Positions 63,634-64,000 of a DNA stretch of 64,000 bases are shown piece by piece. This DNA comes from Photobacterium atrarenae (GTDB taxonomy: Bacteria; Pseudomonadota; Gammaproteobacteria; Enterobacterales; Vibrionaceae). Made by a program: the position numbers and the translations under genes. The DNA is taken from the NCBI RefSeq assembly GCF_024380015.1, contig NZ_CP101509.1:124001-188000 (forward strand), read 5' to 3'. The notes beneath the pieces were generated by a model that worked only from the letters and a program-made list of their open reading frames with translations, did not search any database and had not been told where the DNA came from. Within the stretch, counting starts at the first letter, position 1. Each line of letters opens with the position of its first letter.

Positions 63634-64000
63634 AGCCGACGCCTCGGATAGTGTGGATTAAGGGTAAGTCAAAGTGCTTATCCACTTTGCCGCGTAAGCG
63701 GCAGACCAGTACATCAACCACATTGGTCTGCGGATCGAACTGATAGCCCCACACCTGCTCCAGGATTGCCGTTTTCGACAGCACTTTTTCCGGGTGCTGC
63801 AACAACAACTGCACCAACATAAACTCCCGCTGATTGAGTGGGATCGGTTGTCCGCCGCGATGCAATGTATGTTTGAGTAAATCCAGGGTAAGATCATGAT
63901 AACTCAGCTGATGCGCGGGTGCGGCCTGAGACTGGCTTCTGCGGGTTAGGATCTGGCAGCGGGCCAGCAACTCGGAAAAGGCAAACGGCTTGACCAGATA
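63611..64000 (-). CDS. OmpR/PhoB-type response regulator, C-terminal part (cut by window end)
   Basis: The frame is open to the window edge. YLVKPFAFSELLARC at the edge is the end of a receiver domain with its conserved Lys-Pro. A winged-helix DNA-binding domain follows, with LDLLKHTLHRGGQPIPLNQREFMLVQLLLQHPEKVLSKTAILEQVWGY and the end IHTIRGVGYVLK. It is the partner of the overlapping kinase. The phospho-acceptor Asp lies outside the window. Confidence 0.93.
   Translation of the reverse strand, partial: YLVKPFAFSELLARCQILTRRSQSQAAPAHQLSYHDLTLDLLKHTLHRGGQPIPLNQREFMLVQLLLQHPEKVLSKTAILEQVWGYQFDPQTNVVDVLVCRLRGKVDKHFDLPLIHTIRGVGYVLKAEG

Noticed and set aside
1..64000. tRNA, rRNA, CRISPR arrays, phage genes
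   Set aside because: Read for on both strands; no cloverleaf, no spaced direct repeats, no integrase or structural phage genes seen.

Overview
The window looks like part of the second chromosome of a marine Vibrionaceae bacterium, closest in style to Photobacterium or Grimontia. This rests on the malT / malP-malQ-glgB cluster, the lipase plus lipase-foldase pair, the modABC operon, dsdA, and several small protein types familiar from Vibrionaceae. Species and chromosome are inferred from gene content, not proven. Genes are dense, and most have moderate GC. The segment from about 46.5 to 53.4 kb is visibly more AT-rich and looks acquired.

Layout. The window opens inside a PhoQ-like sensor kinase (1-817). 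A small membrane protein, an ABC-class ATPase and the secreted lipase/foldase operon (3.2-5.0 kb) follow. A group II intron (about 5.0-6.9 kb) sits inside the U-tract of the terminator of an Aer-like aerotaxis receptor. The maltodextrin/glycogen block (8.8-19 kb) has glgB, malQ and malP on the minus strand and malT divergent, with candidate MalT boxes and a CRP site between. Then come a DUF4336 protein, a small membrane protein, an M14-type peptidase, an alpha/beta hydrolase and a CAP-domain lipoprotein. The molybdate operon modABC (23.6-26.1 kb) has a clear ModE-type operator. Next are an azoreductase, two LysR regulators, an EamA exporter, an MFS exporter, a double-GNAT protein, a SagB-type oxidoreductase with a DUF255 thioredoxin-fold protein, a Tyr/Lys-rich secreted peptide, and a MacA/MacB-like exporter split into three genes. 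The 40.9-43.2 kb operon pairs a sphingomyelinase with a protein that looks like a lipase foldase. dsdA and a secreted protein precede a three-gene Lamassu-like (ABC-3C) defence system (47.3-53.0 kb). The right end carries a reductase, a cytidine-deaminase-like protein, small proteins, a GNAT, a hybrid kinase, a compact methionyl-tRNA synthetase, an ABC-F protein and a two-component pair cut by the window edge.

The most unusual signal is a pair of homologous leader regions in front of two unrelated genes: the MFS exporter (30.2-31.4 kb) and the ABC-F protein (60.3-61.8 kb). Each has a near-consensus sigma70 promoter and a 26-codon leader peptide of the same length (17 of 26 residues identical, core FVRRL). 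Each then has a conserved stem capped by a GC-rich hairpin, and two consecutive intrinsic terminators before the structural gene. This is the expected layout of antibiotic-sensing, ribosome-stalling transcription attenuation. I do not recognise it as a described element. In the MFS copy a 162-bp MITE-like repeat has landed directly behind the leader-peptide stop codon. A related idea is a short ORF with 7 Met codons out of 27 in front of the methionyl-tRNA synthetase, followed by alternative hairpins.

I saw no tRNA or rRNA genes, CRISPR array, integrase or phage module.
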